Assembly (NCBI GenBank): GCA_030549775.1
Contig: CM060171.1
Span: 67,001 to 131,000 of the forward strand
Source: Tamarix chinensis
Lineage: Eukaryota > Streptophyta > Magnoliopsida > Caryophyllales > Tamaricaceae
Direction: 5' to 3'
Length of the DNA: 64,000 nt
The position numbers were made by a program, and so were the translations under genes. Below are positions 12,011-24,374 of the stretch, piece after piece. Position 1 is the first letter of the stretch. Every line of letters begins with the position of its first letter. The notes under the pieces are model-generated. The model was given only the letters and a program-made list of their open reading frames with translations. It did not search any database and had not been told where the DNA came from.

Positions 12011-12612
12011 TTTAGGAAATATCCAATGAGAACTAGCTCGCTTAATAAGAACTGAGTACTAGTATTCTGAGTTGAAGAAACTACCCATAATATGTGGTGA
12101 AAACTATTGTTAGTAGGTAAAAGAAACTACTGTAATTTGTTTCAAGAAATTATAGTATTTGAGTGTTAGAAAAAAAATGGTTGCATTTTTGTAAATATTG
12201 TGTATTTATATTTTGGCTTTGGAAACTACCTACTATAGGTAGTGGAAACTACTATTAGTAGGTGAAATAAACTACTATAAGTCTGTTAAGAAACTTTAGT
12301 ATTTGAGTGTTAGAAAAAAATAGTGTTAATTTTGTAAATATTAGGTATTTATATTTTAGGTCAGGAAACTACCCACAATAGGTGGTAGAAACTACCTCCA
12401 GTGTAGAGGAAACTACTGTAAGTCTCTCAAAAAAATAAGGTATTTGAGTGTAAGAAAAAAATGTGATGGCATTTTTGTAAATATTAGATATTTATATTTT
12501 AATTTAGAAAACTATCCATAGTAGATGGTGGAAACTACTGTAAGCATCTAGGAAACTCGGTTGGTTCTCAGTTCTTATTGTAAAGGGTGGTTCTCACTAG
12601 ATATACCCTATA
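11948..12612. mobile_element. TIR element inserted in a TA microsatellite, with internal tandem repeats
   Basis: The left end reads TAGGAAATATCCAATGAGAA then, 20 bases on, AATAAGAACTGAG. The right end, inverted, reads TAGGGTATATCTAGTGAGAA and AATAAGAACTGAG, giving imperfect inverted ends of about 50 bp. Both ends abut (TA)n runs, the insertion habit described for Micron-type MITEs. The left end has been duplicated together with its microsatellite. There is no transposase. The class is uncertain. Confidence 0.6.
12077..12545. repeat. Tandem repeat of about 143 bp, roughly 3.3 copies
   Basis: Units start GAAACTACC at 12077, 12222 and 12365 and in altered form at 12507, spaced 145, 143 and 142 bases. 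Each carries TTTGAGTGT(T/A)AGAAAAAAA and TTTGTAAATATT. They fill the interior of the TIR element. Confidence 0.85.
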
Positions 12613-13315
12613 TATATATATATAGTATGATCATAAAACTTGTTTCAAACAGTTGGCATGCATTGCATCGATCTTTCCCTTAAACTCTAAGATTATACCT
12701 AACTAGAAATCAAAGATAATCAGAAAGTGATAGAAATCAGTAAAAACTCTATGTAAAGAAATTTCATGAAGTGAAGAAGTGAATAAATGGACATTTTTTT
12801 GTGGTTAATGCCTGGATATTACAGTAATTCATGGCATCTGACTTCAGGTGTATACAAATTGCCCATAATAAACTGAGACGCCTTCAAATCATAATATCTG
12901 AATATTGTTTCACAATTCTTCCTTTGAGAGCTGTATTTGTATGTCACTTTCTCAAAATTTATTTTAGAATCTATTAACAACTAATTCAACAGTGTTTTTT
13001 ACTGCCCAAAACTCTAATTCCTTTAACAGAAATAGGAGGGAAAAGGACATTGGGAATAAATGGAAAATGAGGGTAAGAAGTTGAAATTAATTGCTAATAC
13101 CTGTAGCAGATGAAATTGAAAATCCAAAAGAAGCCTGTTGCTGGTAATCTCCGAAGAAAGAGTCAGACCATGAAACAATGAAAACAGATTAGGTTAAGAT
13201 AAATGGGTAGAGCAAATCAATAAACGCTCAGTAAATACCTGTTAGTTTTGAAGTAAGACCAAAGCGATAGCATACCTTCTGTTTATAAGGGAAAATAGAG
13301 ATTATGTTAAGATAT

Positions 13316-13765
13316 TTAAATGGGTAGACCAAATCAATAAAGTATAGTAAAATAAGTAATTTAATTAATTAATATAAAATACATGTTATTTTTGAATTAT
13401 ACTAACGCAGAGTGTCATGCTCTTTCTGGCTTTGACATTGATGAACATATTGCAATCATGCCGACCAAAAATGAAGAAGAAGACTATGTCAAGATAATTG
13501 ATAGCTTGTTTGGTATTACTTATGAAAAATAATTATTTTATATAATCACTACTAAAATGTTTCCAAAATAAGTAATTGTGTAAGATAATTGCTTTTCATA
13601 AGTAATACCAAGCTAAGGGTAAAAGGGTAGAGCAAATTAGTAAAGTATAGTAAAATAATTAATTTAATTAATTCGAATAAAATACCTGTTATTTTCAAAA
13701 TATAGCAATGCAGAACATCATGCTCTTTCTAGCTTTGGCATTGATGAACATATTGCAATGATCAT
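13316..13765. repeat. Direct duplication of about 150 bp
   Basis: 13316-13465 and 13620-13765 share GGGTAGA-CAAAT-A-TAAAGTATAGTAAAATAA, TTTAATTAATT, and CATGCTCTTTCT-GCTTTG-CATTGATGAA. A foldback MITE lies between the copies. Confidence 0.8.
13503..13614. mobile_element. Foldback MITE, 112 bp
   Basis: The two arms run inwards as AGCTTG(TTT)GGTATTACTTATGAAAA and its inverse, with similarity continuing for about 50 bases per arm. No convincing target-site duplication. It sits between the two copies of the 150-bp duplication and may have inserted into one of them. Confidence 0.65.
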
Positions 13766-14471
13766 CAGTTTTGCCTGGGCCCATAAATTAAGAAATCAAA
13801 TGGAATAATGAAAGAGGATATGATGAAATTTATCTGATTTTGATTATTGGGAGAAGGGAAATTGTGAAGAGGGAGCCCGAGAGAAATTTGAAGCAGGCAG
13901 GAAAGTGGGAGTGGGAAAAGGGATTTGAGGAGAGAGAGAAATAGTTAAGAAATTAATGAGATAAGAAATGAATGAAATACTTCTTTCTTTGTGTGGACAG
14001 ATGGAGAAAGGGTAGAATGGTCTGACAATAGGAGTAGATTACTGCATGAGAGGGATTATGATATGGGCAAAAGGTTACACAATTTTTGGTTTGGATGTTT
14101 ATATCCTTAGCTCAATAAATAAATTACAGCGAATATGGGTCAATTGAATAAAGGTCAAAGAAGAAGACATAAGAGTATATTTGTTTATCTAGATTATGTA
14201 TACTATAAGGGGTCCTGCCGTAGTGGTAATAAATAGAAGTAAAACAATAAAATAAAATGAAAAAATTCAAGCCTTGATTGAGGCTTTGAATTTGTTTTAA
14301 TGAAAGACTAAAACCATATTTTGAATAGGATTTTGAAGTCGTTTCAAGTAACTATTGGTCAAATTACCCGAGCTTGTTGTGTCATTTAAAATTGAAAAAT
14401 GAGCTTGACTGTGAAAATAATAATAATCATAATGGAGAAGGTAGTAAGCTTAAAACTGAAATGTGATTTTT

Positions 14472-14525
14472 CAGGTCAGAGAGAGATAGAGAGAGCGAGC
14501 GAGCAAGAGAGAGAGAGAGAGAGAA
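14472..14525. repeat. (GA)n microsatellite ahead of the broken coding copy
   Basis: GAGA runs with GAGC interruptions, ending 8 bases before ATG 14533. Such GA tracts are common in plant 5' leaders. Confidence 0.8.
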
Positions 14526-14532
14526 GAACAAG

Positions 14533-14837
14533 ATGAGTGTGCAATTGAGCTTTGAAGAGATATTTTCTCAAGCTGCTAATGTTGATTCAAAGAAAATGAA
14601 AATGTCAAAACACATAATTGATAAACCTCTTCGCAGAGGTAGAGAAATACCCTCACTTGTAATTCAAGTACAAAATAGAAAGCAATCGCCCTTTTTTTTT
14701 CCCCGCTTCCGGCGGAGGATGATGGAGCTCAAATCACGGCACTAGGACAGAGGCGAATGACTGTGGCTGGTGGAACCGTGCTCAAAGATCTTATTCAATT
14801 GCATTATGCCATGCTGTTGGAATTGGATTCCCATTGA
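14533..14837 (+). pseudogene. Broken coding copy of an unrecognised plant protein
   Basis: ATG 14533 opens MSVQLSFEEIFSQAANVDSK, with PLRRGREIPSLVIQVQNRKQ farther on. Immediately before a run of nine T (14692-14700) the frame is still good; after it a different frame carries coding-like sequence (PLPAEDDGAQITALGQRR, GGTVLKDLIQLHYAMLLELD) to a TGA at 14835-14837. One extra T in the homopolymer would make it continuous, so this may be a decayed copy or an assembly error. About 100 residues in all. I do not recognise the family. It could be exon 1 of a gene or a partial retrocopy; no downstream exon was found. Confidence 0.5.
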
Positions 14838-15224
14838 GGCAAATGCTGAAAATTGGTTACTATGTTTGATGGCTTTATATGTTTTTCATTCCATGCTATC
14901 AATCGCTCTATTGACTATGCTTATAGTTGTCTATCAAGATATTGATCTTTAACAAAAACCAGCATGTGATAAAACGTTTAGAGGTGGAGTTTGACATCCA
15001 CCTTCAAAGGTCAGTAATGAAGAGCCAGAAAAGGCAGGCAGTGAAGAGGTAAAAATAGGTTGCAGCCATTATATTTTGGTTTCTTCTATCAGTCCATTTT
15101 TAAGTACTGTTCCATTTTCGAACATATTTGTTATAGGAGAAAGATGATTGGACAATTGGTAACGTGATTTTTTTTATAGAACAGGTCAATGAAAGGGAGG
15201 CAATTTAGTTTTCTTTTTACATTA
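14838..15224. other. Unassigned stretch after the broken coding copy
   Basis: No supported exon. The 60-residue frame at 14770-14952 overlaps the broken copy in another phase and is hydrophobic by composition. Confidence 0.3.
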
Positions 15225-18200
15225 AGCGTAAGACTATGCTTGGCATGAGGAGATGGATAAGGGGTCACGAAAAAGAGGAGGGGGGTAATTTAGGCGGAAT
15301 GGACAAGGGATGAATTTTTTTTCATCCTCGTTTGAAATGAAAGGGTAAAAGATGCAAGTTTTTTTTTTTTTTTTTAAATGTTTGGTATGAGATGAATAAC
15401 TTACTTGAGTAATATTTTAATATAATCTGTCTTAATTATTTTAATCACTTTTTTATTTTTATTTTTTATTTGTGGTTATGTATAATGGCTTATACTTAAT
15501 TTATTTTATTTGCATAAAAGAATCAATAATTTTTTTTATTAGAAATGAATAATTATTTATTATTTATTTCATACATCAAATTTGAGATATTTTTAATTTA
15601 GCTATTACAATAATAATAGAGGATAAAATTCAATATACTTAAAATCACCATTTATCAAATTAGTCTACAACAGATGGATAGTGAAAAATAAAGCATAAAA
15701 ATAACTTAGCCCATACATTTTATATTGTTTCCCAAGTTATTATGACTAAACTAAAGATAAAATTTTGCAGATAAACTAATAGTTTAAAATCTTAGCAATC
15801 GGCTAATAATTTCTTGATGTAAAACAAAGTCAAACCAAACAATCCCAACTCAAACTCAGCGTGTATAGTTCTTTTATGGGCTCTAATTCAGTTGAGCCAA
15901 CATAAAATATCATCCGAGTAAGATAAAAATATATCCAACATTATGAGTAGAATTACATATAATCATCCAGAGAAGTCAAGATAAAGAAACAAAACAACTC
16001 AACACCAAGGACTGATCATCATAAACTACATATTATGTGTCTCTTCATTGCCTTGATCACCAGAGCTTTAAAATATCAGCAACCCGAAACATAATAACAA
16101 TTCAGATAAGTTGTATCGTTTGTGTACAAGGCAATGGATCAACCTTCCTAATCCTATGTTCCTGGCGTGCAAAGCTCTGTAAACTTTATCCCTTTCAAAA
16201 TCTGACATGAAGATCAAATTAACAAGCATGAACACTGATCATTCCAAGGAGCAAGCTCTAGAAAGAGACCAGATAATAGTTATGTCATCTACTCCTATCA
16301 CTTAAGCCAACACGTCTAAACTAAAAATCAAGTGTTGCATTTTTCCTTAGTTCTTCTACATCACTTGAATATACAGATTTAGTGCCTTATCAATGAAACA
16401 AGAACCCCTGCAGTTGAAAAGTTAATAGTAAACATATTTCAATAGGATATAACCATCCCTAATTGATCAACACAAACTAAACCAAACAACAGGCCAAATG
16501 GGACTAGCAACAGATACCACACAACACAAATGAGGGAAAAAAGAACTACTGACCAGAGTTAACAGGATGACTTCACCCCATTCTTCCAATATTAACATCA
16601 GCATCCTGAACCACATCTGACTGTAGTGCAGGCCATTACTAATGGATTGTACTGAGCACTATTCACTTTGATATGCAGTCCAACCTACTAGCCCAGATCT
16701 CTCATTCCATATCTGTGTGCTAACCAATTCAATCATAATATTGGTTGAGACAAGGTTTATTTTATTTTTTTCTTTAGCCCACATGAACTGCCAATTCAAC
16801 TCATGGGTGCAGACCATTCATATGAGTCTTATCTAGCACTTTCCAATGATATTCCTCTAAATCTCAATATAAATATGAAACTGAGAATCAAGACAACTTC
16901 CATTGACAAATCTAAAAGGGGCAGGAAGATCCGCAAACCACCTTTGCAAATTTTCAGCCTCGTCGAATCTTTTTGAGTCTCTTTCATTAAAGTTTAAGGC
17001 TGCAACAACTTGAAGTTGACATCCCCAAAAAAGTCTCTTTTCCCAATTGAGCCTTAAATAACTAGCAGGTAAAAATTGTATCAATCTACCTATACTAGAA
17101 AGATAAAATCCATGTCAATCATTGAAGACAGTATTCAGTTCCCCGTTCAAATTGAATGTGGAATAAAAAGAAACAGGAAGCACAAACATGGAATATCTGA
17201 TGTTCCATTTGCACTGATCCAACAGACAGACAATGGAGATTGAGACTTAACAATATTTTTCTCATAAATATAGTCCAAGAAGAGAAGGCTAGGACAGGAC
17301 ATTGATCCACCCAAAGTTTGGTACTTGCAATATAGTACTACACCAAGTAACGGTTGCCTACTGGAATAATACAGGAGAGTCAAAGCATCATAAACTTCTA
17401 TCCTGCCTGGGACAATCAATCAATTACGAACTATCTAGCTCCCTGCTTGCCTCAACCATTCTTTCCATGGGATGGAACACTAAAGTTCATCATCCATGGA
17501 ATAGGATGCAACAAGTTCTTCATCAGTGTAAGGATCAGCTAACATTCATCTTTTACCCACATCTACGTCTATTTATGCAAAGACAGATCACACCCCCATT
17601 ATGGTATTCAAGCTCTTAAACTAGAAGAAAACACAGCCATGGACCATAATGAGACAGTTAATAACAGCATCCAGACTAGTCCCAAGCTCAACAATCAAAA
17701 AATGATCAACAATGGAGCCACATATCAAGTATAATATTCTGAACCAAAACTTTATAGCAGCAGAAAACATATATATTCAGTTGCAATCGAGAGTAGATAT
17801 TGAATCTCCATCATTTTCCTCAAGCTACTGGGTTCTTAATTCACAATCACAACCAAGTTAGGAAAGGAGGCATTTATCACTTACATTTCCTTGGTTCAAA
17901 CATCGTTGTCATCATCGTCATGATTGCCTATATCATTATCAATATATGCTCCTGGTCCTGGTTGAGCATATTCTATTAGTCCAACTAAGGCGTAGATAAA
18001 AACAAAAGCACCACACCGACTCCAATTAGGCAGAAATTAATTAATTCTCATATTCTATTAGTCCACGTCAATATATATATGAACACCCCAAAAAGAATTC
18101 AACATTAAAGGAAGAATTGTGTTCATGTTGTTTCTTAATCATCAATCACTTGCTGAGCTAACGAGCATTATCACGCCATTTTACTAGCACACAAATGGGT

Positions 18201-19155
18201 AGAAGCTAAATAGATAAGAAGAAGAACAGAAGCCACAAGCTAACAAGAACAAAAGGAACTATGTTGCTGGAGAAGGCAAGGAGGAGGAGCCAATAAGAAG
18301 CATACACCAAAAAAGCAGACCATTATGCAATGCAACAAAACACCACCACCACCGAAGATCATCATAGGAGATCACCTATAGGGCATGCTAGAAGTACTCA
18401 CAACAAATTTTCATCAACTAATGTAGCATAATATGTAAAATATGAAAAAATTTGCTAAAAATAATACATAGCTACTTTGCAACCACATAATCATACATAG
18501 AGAAAGGGAATTAATCTCTCGGCCGTAAAATATTCATACATATTCAAGCCGCAAATAACTATAAATCAAGTAACAATTTAAGAGAAATAAGAACAATTTT
18601 AGAATCTAGCAGAAGTTAGTAAACCGGACCTTTTCATCAATTTCTCTACGATTGTCGTGAAAACTTTTATCTTGATTCTAATATAGTTTGAAACCAACAA
18701 TTTGGAGTACAATGTATTATTTTGAGTTCGAGTTTTAGGATTGACAATTGATTTGATTGGTAATGGAAGAGAAGATCAATCAAGGTTTCACACATCTCCT
18801 CATCTTGGTTTGAAATTTCAATATGAGAAATTTAGAGATTCGTTTGTGATGCGGAAAACTGTGTTGATGACAGCAAGAAGCAACAACTGCAATGGTGAAT
18901 GGTGATGGCCTAGAGAGATACTAAAGAGGGTCGTTAAGGAGGTGTTGCTCGAGCAAGTTGGGTGAGAATCGTTGTGAGTTTTTGTTTTTTTCCCAAACTT
19001 TATTACCTAAAGGGATAGATGGGAAATCTCTCTCCCTTGTATGATGAACTTTTATTTCCCCAATAGTAACATACCCCAATCCTAAACATCGTATCCACAC
19101 GAAATATATTACCCCTATTTTTTCCCCATCTTTTCACCTATCCCAAGCACATTCT
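15225..19155. mobile_element. Possible old DNA transposon with diverged inverted ends
   Basis: Left end: AGACTATGCTTGGCATGAGG, then GATGG and GGGGTAAT. Right end, inverted: AGAATGTGCTTGGGATAGGT, then GATGGGG and GGGGTAAT. The arms are similar for perhaps 60-100 bases but diverged. No transposase frame was found in the 3.9 kb between, and no target-site duplication. The interior is otherwise AT-rich without a gene, apart from one coding-like fragment at 17896-17991. Confidence 0.3.
17896..17991 (-). pseudogene. Coding-like fragment with an acidic C-terminal tail
   Basis: On the - strand it reads ALVGLIEYAQPGPGAY followed by IDNDIGNHDDDDNDV and TGA. An acidic Asp tail with a stop is unlike the surrounding random frames. 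A possible acceptor (CGCCTTAG) precedes it. No upstream exon was identified and I do not recognise the protein; it may be the last exon of the putative DNA transposon's gene or chance. Confidence 0.2.
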
Positions 19156-20065
19156 AAAAGTGGTGATATGGATCATTTTTATAATTGTTATGAAGAGCAA
19201 TGTGTATTTGGTGCCATAGATAGGTTCTACTATATCAATACTATGAACATAACTTTTTTATAAATTTTTACCAATTCAATAAATTATAAAAGCCAACAGA
19301 TATTTCAATAAAATATTACCAAACAAACACTTAACCAACTCTCTTTACCAGTTTTTCTACTAAAAATTATTTCTTTTTTGCATTTATTTTATTGGGTAGG
19401 ATAGATAATTGATGATAATCTCTCATCGAGGAATTAAATCATTTTCTTATGTTCCTTTTGTTTGGTTCTTGTGGTAGGAAGCTTTGGACAAGTTACTTGT
19501 GTTTGAATTAACTACTGAAATTTAATATATATATCTATACACATTATTTATAGAAAAACACTCGAGCAAGAGACTTACTTAATGTCATTGTTTCTACCCT
19601 AAGCAATACTTAATTGCTACACATCTTCCTCCTAGTTGATCACGTCATCACAAATTTATTTTGATTCAACTTCATAGTAACAGTGAACTCACATTTGACA
19701 ACATGCTGCCCATCTTCTATTATATTATGTTGTTATGGTACCATGAATATGGATTAATGTTAATGGCTTAACTAGTTCCCTTTGCCTTCTTAAAAATAAG
19801 TAATTTGTTTGATAGTCACTTATTTTTCATGATATTGTGTGCTGAAAATTAAGAAAATAAGTGATTTCCAATAAAACAATAATTCTTATTTGAAGTAGCT
19901 CCACATGAGGTATAGTAGCTATGACCGCCCCAACTTATTAAGCACAAAATTAGCATAGAAAGTAAGGTTTTGATTCTAACTTTTAGGTTTAAAGGATTCA
20001 TACACTTCTTAATTTCAATTTCAAATAATCTTTCCAATTGATAATGCATGAAGGGAATAGAATAT
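19156..20065. other. Unassigned, AT-rich
   Basis: No gene or defined element. The words ACCAAACAAACACTTAACCA near 19318 suggest another small transposon end, but a partner end was not found. Confidence 0.3.
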
Positions 20066-21586
20066 TGGTTTCTAGATCTAGCCACAACAATAATTCTCAT
20101 GGATTTAGATGGATTCCCAGAAGTATAGTTTAATTGAATGGAAGTGATTGAATTAAGTATGCATGTGAGAGCTCAGAATTAAGGCCATAGGAACTAGAAA
20201 GTGTAGAGAGAGAGAGAGAGAGAGAGGCAATGGAGAGAGGAGAGTCAAGGAATTAGCTTTTGCTATTTCTCCTAATTTATTTTTAATGAGGTCTAGCCTT
20301 ATATAAACTTAGGGAGCCCCTCGTATATAAATTTCTTAATCAACCAAGGCCATCTTAGAATTAAATAAACCAAAGTCTGTTACTTATTAATGGACGTAAA
20401 TCTAATATATTAAGACTGAAATTGGGTCTAACCCTTTTGAACCCAATGGCAAGCCCAACCCACGACCCAGATTCTTAACATTGCCTCTCTCAGAAAACAA
20501 GCTTGTTCCCAAGCTCGTGATAAGGGAAGGAGCAACTAAAAGCAACGAAAAGCTTTGTTTGGAGGTAAATCTTTCCACTAAATCAACAACTTCAAGTGGT
20601 GAGCAACCAAGCAAGCCAAGAGCTGATAAAAAATGCCCGATGGTGTGATTGGAGCGCTAGAGTCTTGAGCTGGGCGCGATGATATGTCAAGCTATGACCA
20701 TAGATTAGGCAGCCTAGTAGTGGGGCCATTAGGAGCCAAGGATGCTAAGTTGGTGGATTAGTTTGTGGTGGAGAGTGTCCTTTGGCCCATAGATTTGCCG
20801 TGGGAAGATTTGAGGGCATTTGTGAAGCCCATTTGACAGAAATTGATAATCTTGTGTTCCCTTCCATATGACTTAAACAAATGCTTGTCTAGGGTTACCT
20901 CCTATTAGTTTTGAGGCTTCCTTCAGCTACTAGATAGGTGAAGGCTAGAAGAATGGAGCTACGGTAGCTTTTGGCAGGTGGTCCTAAGGTGCCACTACTA
21001 CGGTAATTGCTTAACCATGGCACATTTAGGTTCCATAAGTATTGTGGTGACTACTGGTTATTCAAGCAGTGTGGGAGGGATAAGCAAGGGTTTTGGAGTG
21101 GCATTAGGATTGTGAAGGGTGTTGGCGATGGTTATTGATGCTAAAGTGGTTGACAAGTGATTTTGGAGGTGTGGTAGCAGTGATGAGGAGTGCTGGTTTT
21201 CGGATTTAGCCACAATAGTGATTCCCATGGATTTAGATGGATTCCAGGGAGTATAGTTTAATTGGATGGAAGTCATTGAATTAATTGGGCATGTGAGAGC
21301 TTAGGGTTGTGGGGACTAGATAGCAGAGAGAGGGGCGTCGGGGAATTGACTTTTGTTAAGTCTCCAAATTGTTTTTTAATGAGGTCTAACTTATTCCTAC
21401 ATAATACAGACTTGGGGAACAAGCTAGGGTTTCTAGCAGGCCTAGGGTCTAATAGGCCTTTTAATAATAAAATTTATTAAACCTTAATGCATAAATCACC
21501 TAATCAACTAAGGCTTTCTTAGTATTAAAAAAACCAAAGTTCACTAAGTAATGGATTAAATCAATCCAGTATCCAGATTCTTAATA
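20066..21586 (-). mobile_element. Short LTR element with a gypsy-like pol end remnant
   Basis: Direct repeats at about 20066-20480 and 21194-21586 share TTTAGATGGATTCC, AGTATAGTTTAATTG, TTTTTAATGAGGTCTA and CCAGATTCTTAA. On the - strand the 3' LTR begins TGTTAAGAATCTGG at 20480, after the purine tract CTGAGAGAGGCAA. Just upstream, the frame LGTSLFSERG resembles the last residues of a gypsy polyprotein. The interior is only 0.7 kb, so it is non-autonomous or deleted. Flanks show no clear target-site duplication. An (AG)n run lies at 20200-20226. A related copy is at 33480-34620. Confidence 0.65.
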
Positions 21587-22015
21587 GAAGGGCTATAGCT
21601 TTCATGGGCATAATTAGTGAGATAGTACTAATGGAAAAGGAATTGATTTTTTCTCATTGTTGCACAATAGTCAAGTATGTAATTGATATTTGGAGTATAG
21701 AGTTTTTGAAGTCAGATCTAGTTTGGTTAATGTATGTAGTGCCGCTTGATTTGTGGATTTGAATCTAAAAAGGGGGGGGGGGGTTAAGGTAAACGATCTT
21801 GTGGGAAAACAAATAATTTGCACTTTCCATTAACTTCTTGTATCTTAGTGTTGGAAGTTTGTATCCGATTCACATTTGATCTTGCCTTTGGTTATGGTTA
21901 GCTCTAGGGTCCTAACTATGACAATTCAATTTTGGCTTGTTTCACTTGCTGGTTTTAGTTTTTGTGGATTTTCTCACTGTTGGACCGAACAATTTGATGG
22001 GTGTGTGTAGCTGCT
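21587..22015. other. Unassigned stretch with a 12-G run
   Basis: Contains 12 consecutive G at 21772-21783. No gene. This homopolymer is a likely assembly-uncertain position. Confidence 0.5.
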
Positions 22016-22965
22016 TGTCATGTGTTCAGAGGTTTCGTCCTTAGCGTCCCTGATAAGGCCAGCATCTAACACACAATCTTGTCGAGTACCATGCCGAATA
22101 TGCGCAACATCCCGAGATAATAACACATAGAGATGTATAGAAAGAACACTAAGTCGTACTTGAGATATAAGACATTAGCAACCATCATGCAATAAGGAAA
22201 CACCCATATTCCCATGGCTTATTCGCAAGATGCTGGGGGCAAGTTACAGACTGTGACAATCTCCCCCACACAAGATCACGAATGTCCTCTTTTGTATCAC
22301 AGAGGGGTCCCAATATGGCTTCCCTACGTCTCAAGCGTTGTCCCTTTGACAGCCCTTCAATGCTTACCCAATATTAAGAAAGCACCACACAAACACCATA
22401 CGTTGTCCCGCAAGGTTCGAATTGCAACCAACATCTCGTATCCAACACAACTTGTTGCGACATATCAGACCCCTTCGCAACGACTTATTCATGCAAGCCC
22501 GAGATTGTCTTATATCACGGCTCCTAACAATTCATTTCAATGGCTTGGATCCCATACCAAACCACTTCTACCAACACTCCTTGTCGATGGACCCGTGCGG
22601 CACACATGATCCCTCAACTTCACTCTTTTGAAGCTGGTCGTCCAGTAGTCCCTTGACAACACGGCGAAATGCTTGTTGATTGGCATGGGCTTCGAGTTAT
22701 TCTAATATCGCTTTGTCATGTGGTCAAAAGTTTTGGCTCCAGCGTCTCTGGCGAGGCCATCATCCAACACATAATTGTATTGAGCACCATGCTAAATATG
22801 TGCAACATTCCGAGATAATAACACATAGAGATACATAGAAGGGATACTGAGTCGTACCTAAGACATAATATCAACATTAACAACCAATCCATCAAACAAC
22901 AAGGAAGCACCAATATTTACATGGCTTATTTGCAAGATGTTTGGAGCAAGTCATGGACCATGACA
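22016..22965 (-). mobile_element. TRIM (terminal-repeat retrotransposon in miniature)
   Basis: LTRs of 243 bp (22016-22258) and 252 bp (22714-22965) flank a 455-bp interior. Both start TGTCATG and end TGACA and share CGAGATAATAACACATAGAG and AAGTCGTAC/GAGTCGTACC. TGCT occurs immediately outside both ends (22012-22015 and 22966-22969), a probable 4-bp target-site duplication. On the - strand the purine tract GTGTGGGGGAGAT touches the LTR at 22258, fixing the orientation. The interior has no gag or pol; the 131-residue + strand frame across it is incidental. I could not identify a standard primer binding site. Confidence 0.85.
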
Positions 22966-24308
22966 TGCTGCTCTAAAGGGGATTTGGATGGAGCAACTTG
23001 TAGCGGAGAAAGTGCTTTAAAAGAATATTTCTAAAACTCTTGTTTGGGTATTGATGGAGGGGACTTTATCTGAAATAAAATAATATTAACTTTTCTCCCG
23101 CCACCCAGAATTCCCTAAATAACATATTTTCAAATTTTCATACAATAGGTAGAGGGAAGTCTCTATTATTATGAAGTAAAAAAGAAAAATGTAAAAGCCC
23201 CATTCATTGTATTGCCCTTGTATACACTGCCTTTGTGCTTCCTCTGATACTGTTGCCTTTTGTCCTCCGTCTTTTGTTTGTACTTAAATATCTTCCTTCA
23301 TTGAAAAATAAATAATTACTTTTAACACATGCTAGTTGGTCGTTAGACTTTTGATTTTAGGATTAATTTTTGAACTGAATCAATTTCTGTATTTGTTTTC
23401 CTTTGCCCTCTCGCTCAAGAATACTTCATACAAAATATCCTCTCATTCTCACTTTTCCCAAGATGTGACATGTTTCTCCGTTGCAACAAATTGTTCCTTT
23501 CAAGTTAATTTTCTTTTGATTGCTTCTTGTATACACAATGGCACAATTTATTATTAGTCGTATCACTTGTAGGAGGTTTTTAGTTTCTACAGCAACAGAG
23601 TCCCTGGTAGAGTACTTTCTTTTGGGAAAAATAAGTTTGAGCATAGTATTTACTTTAGCTAGCATCAGATGAGTTCTTAGCACCATTTTCTTCAATGTAT
23701 ATCAGACTTCAACGTGTCAGTTGCGTAAGCAGTATATTATTCTTCAATAGACCAATTCTTCAACGAACAATCTGGAGGAGTTTATTTACCCCCATCTTTC
23801 GTTGGAATTAAGCTTATGGAGTTCATATCAAGCTTGATTTTGTAAATAATTCATACAGATTGTACATCCTAACAAAAATTATATAACTATAAGATTATAA
23901 AAGATTCACTTTTATAATCTCTAATTCAGAAATTCATTAGTTTCCAAAGCCTTACAAAAGGGCTTCTTGTTTTCTTGCAATTTCATGACCTAGTCACTAT
24001 GGAAGCGTATATCAGCTTCTTGATATCCACTGCTTGCAACTTCCTATTGTACAATGAGTATATGTAATTTGGCATTTCATCATTATCATCCCAGTTTGCT
24101 AGTTTACCAGAGATCTATCATATGTCACTCAGTATCAATCCTATTGATTTTGTTTTGTTGCCTTCCTAATTTGGGCACAGCAAGATAGATATTATCCTGT
24201 AAAATTTATTCTTCAATAGTATCTTTAATCCAATTGAGTAATGTTGTTTCTTCAACACTGATTGTAATGTAATTTTCCTTTCGGATTAACAATCTCTAAT
24301 GTTCATTA
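22966..24308. other. Upstream region or 5'UTR intron of the RING gene
   Basis: AT-rich with T-rich stretches before the acceptor at 24328. No exon I can support. If the 5'UTR intron is short, the promoter lies here. Confidence 0.35.
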
Positions 24309-24328
24309 TTGTTGCTTGTTATTGGCAG

Positions 24329-24374
24329 ATTCACAAAAAAATTATTTTCATCCTCCAAAATTTACTTGATCCAA
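24329..24374 (+). other. 5'UTR part of the RING gene exon, after a splice acceptor
   Basis: A pyrimidine-rich stretch ending in TTGGCAG (AG at 24327-24328) precedes the start codon by 46 bases. This implies an upstream non-coding exon and a 5'UTR intron. The partner donor is not certain; the GC-rich segment near 8.0-8.16 kb is one distant candidate, and a nearer unrecognised exon is equally possible. Confidence 0.5.

Noticed and set aside
14770..14952. Hydrophobic 60-residue frame
   Set aside because: Overlaps the second half of the broken coding copy in a different phase; T-rich composition explains the hydrophobicity.
22214..22609. 131-residue + strand frame
   Set aside because: It runs across the TRIM's LTR and interior; no motif, and opposite to the element's orientation.
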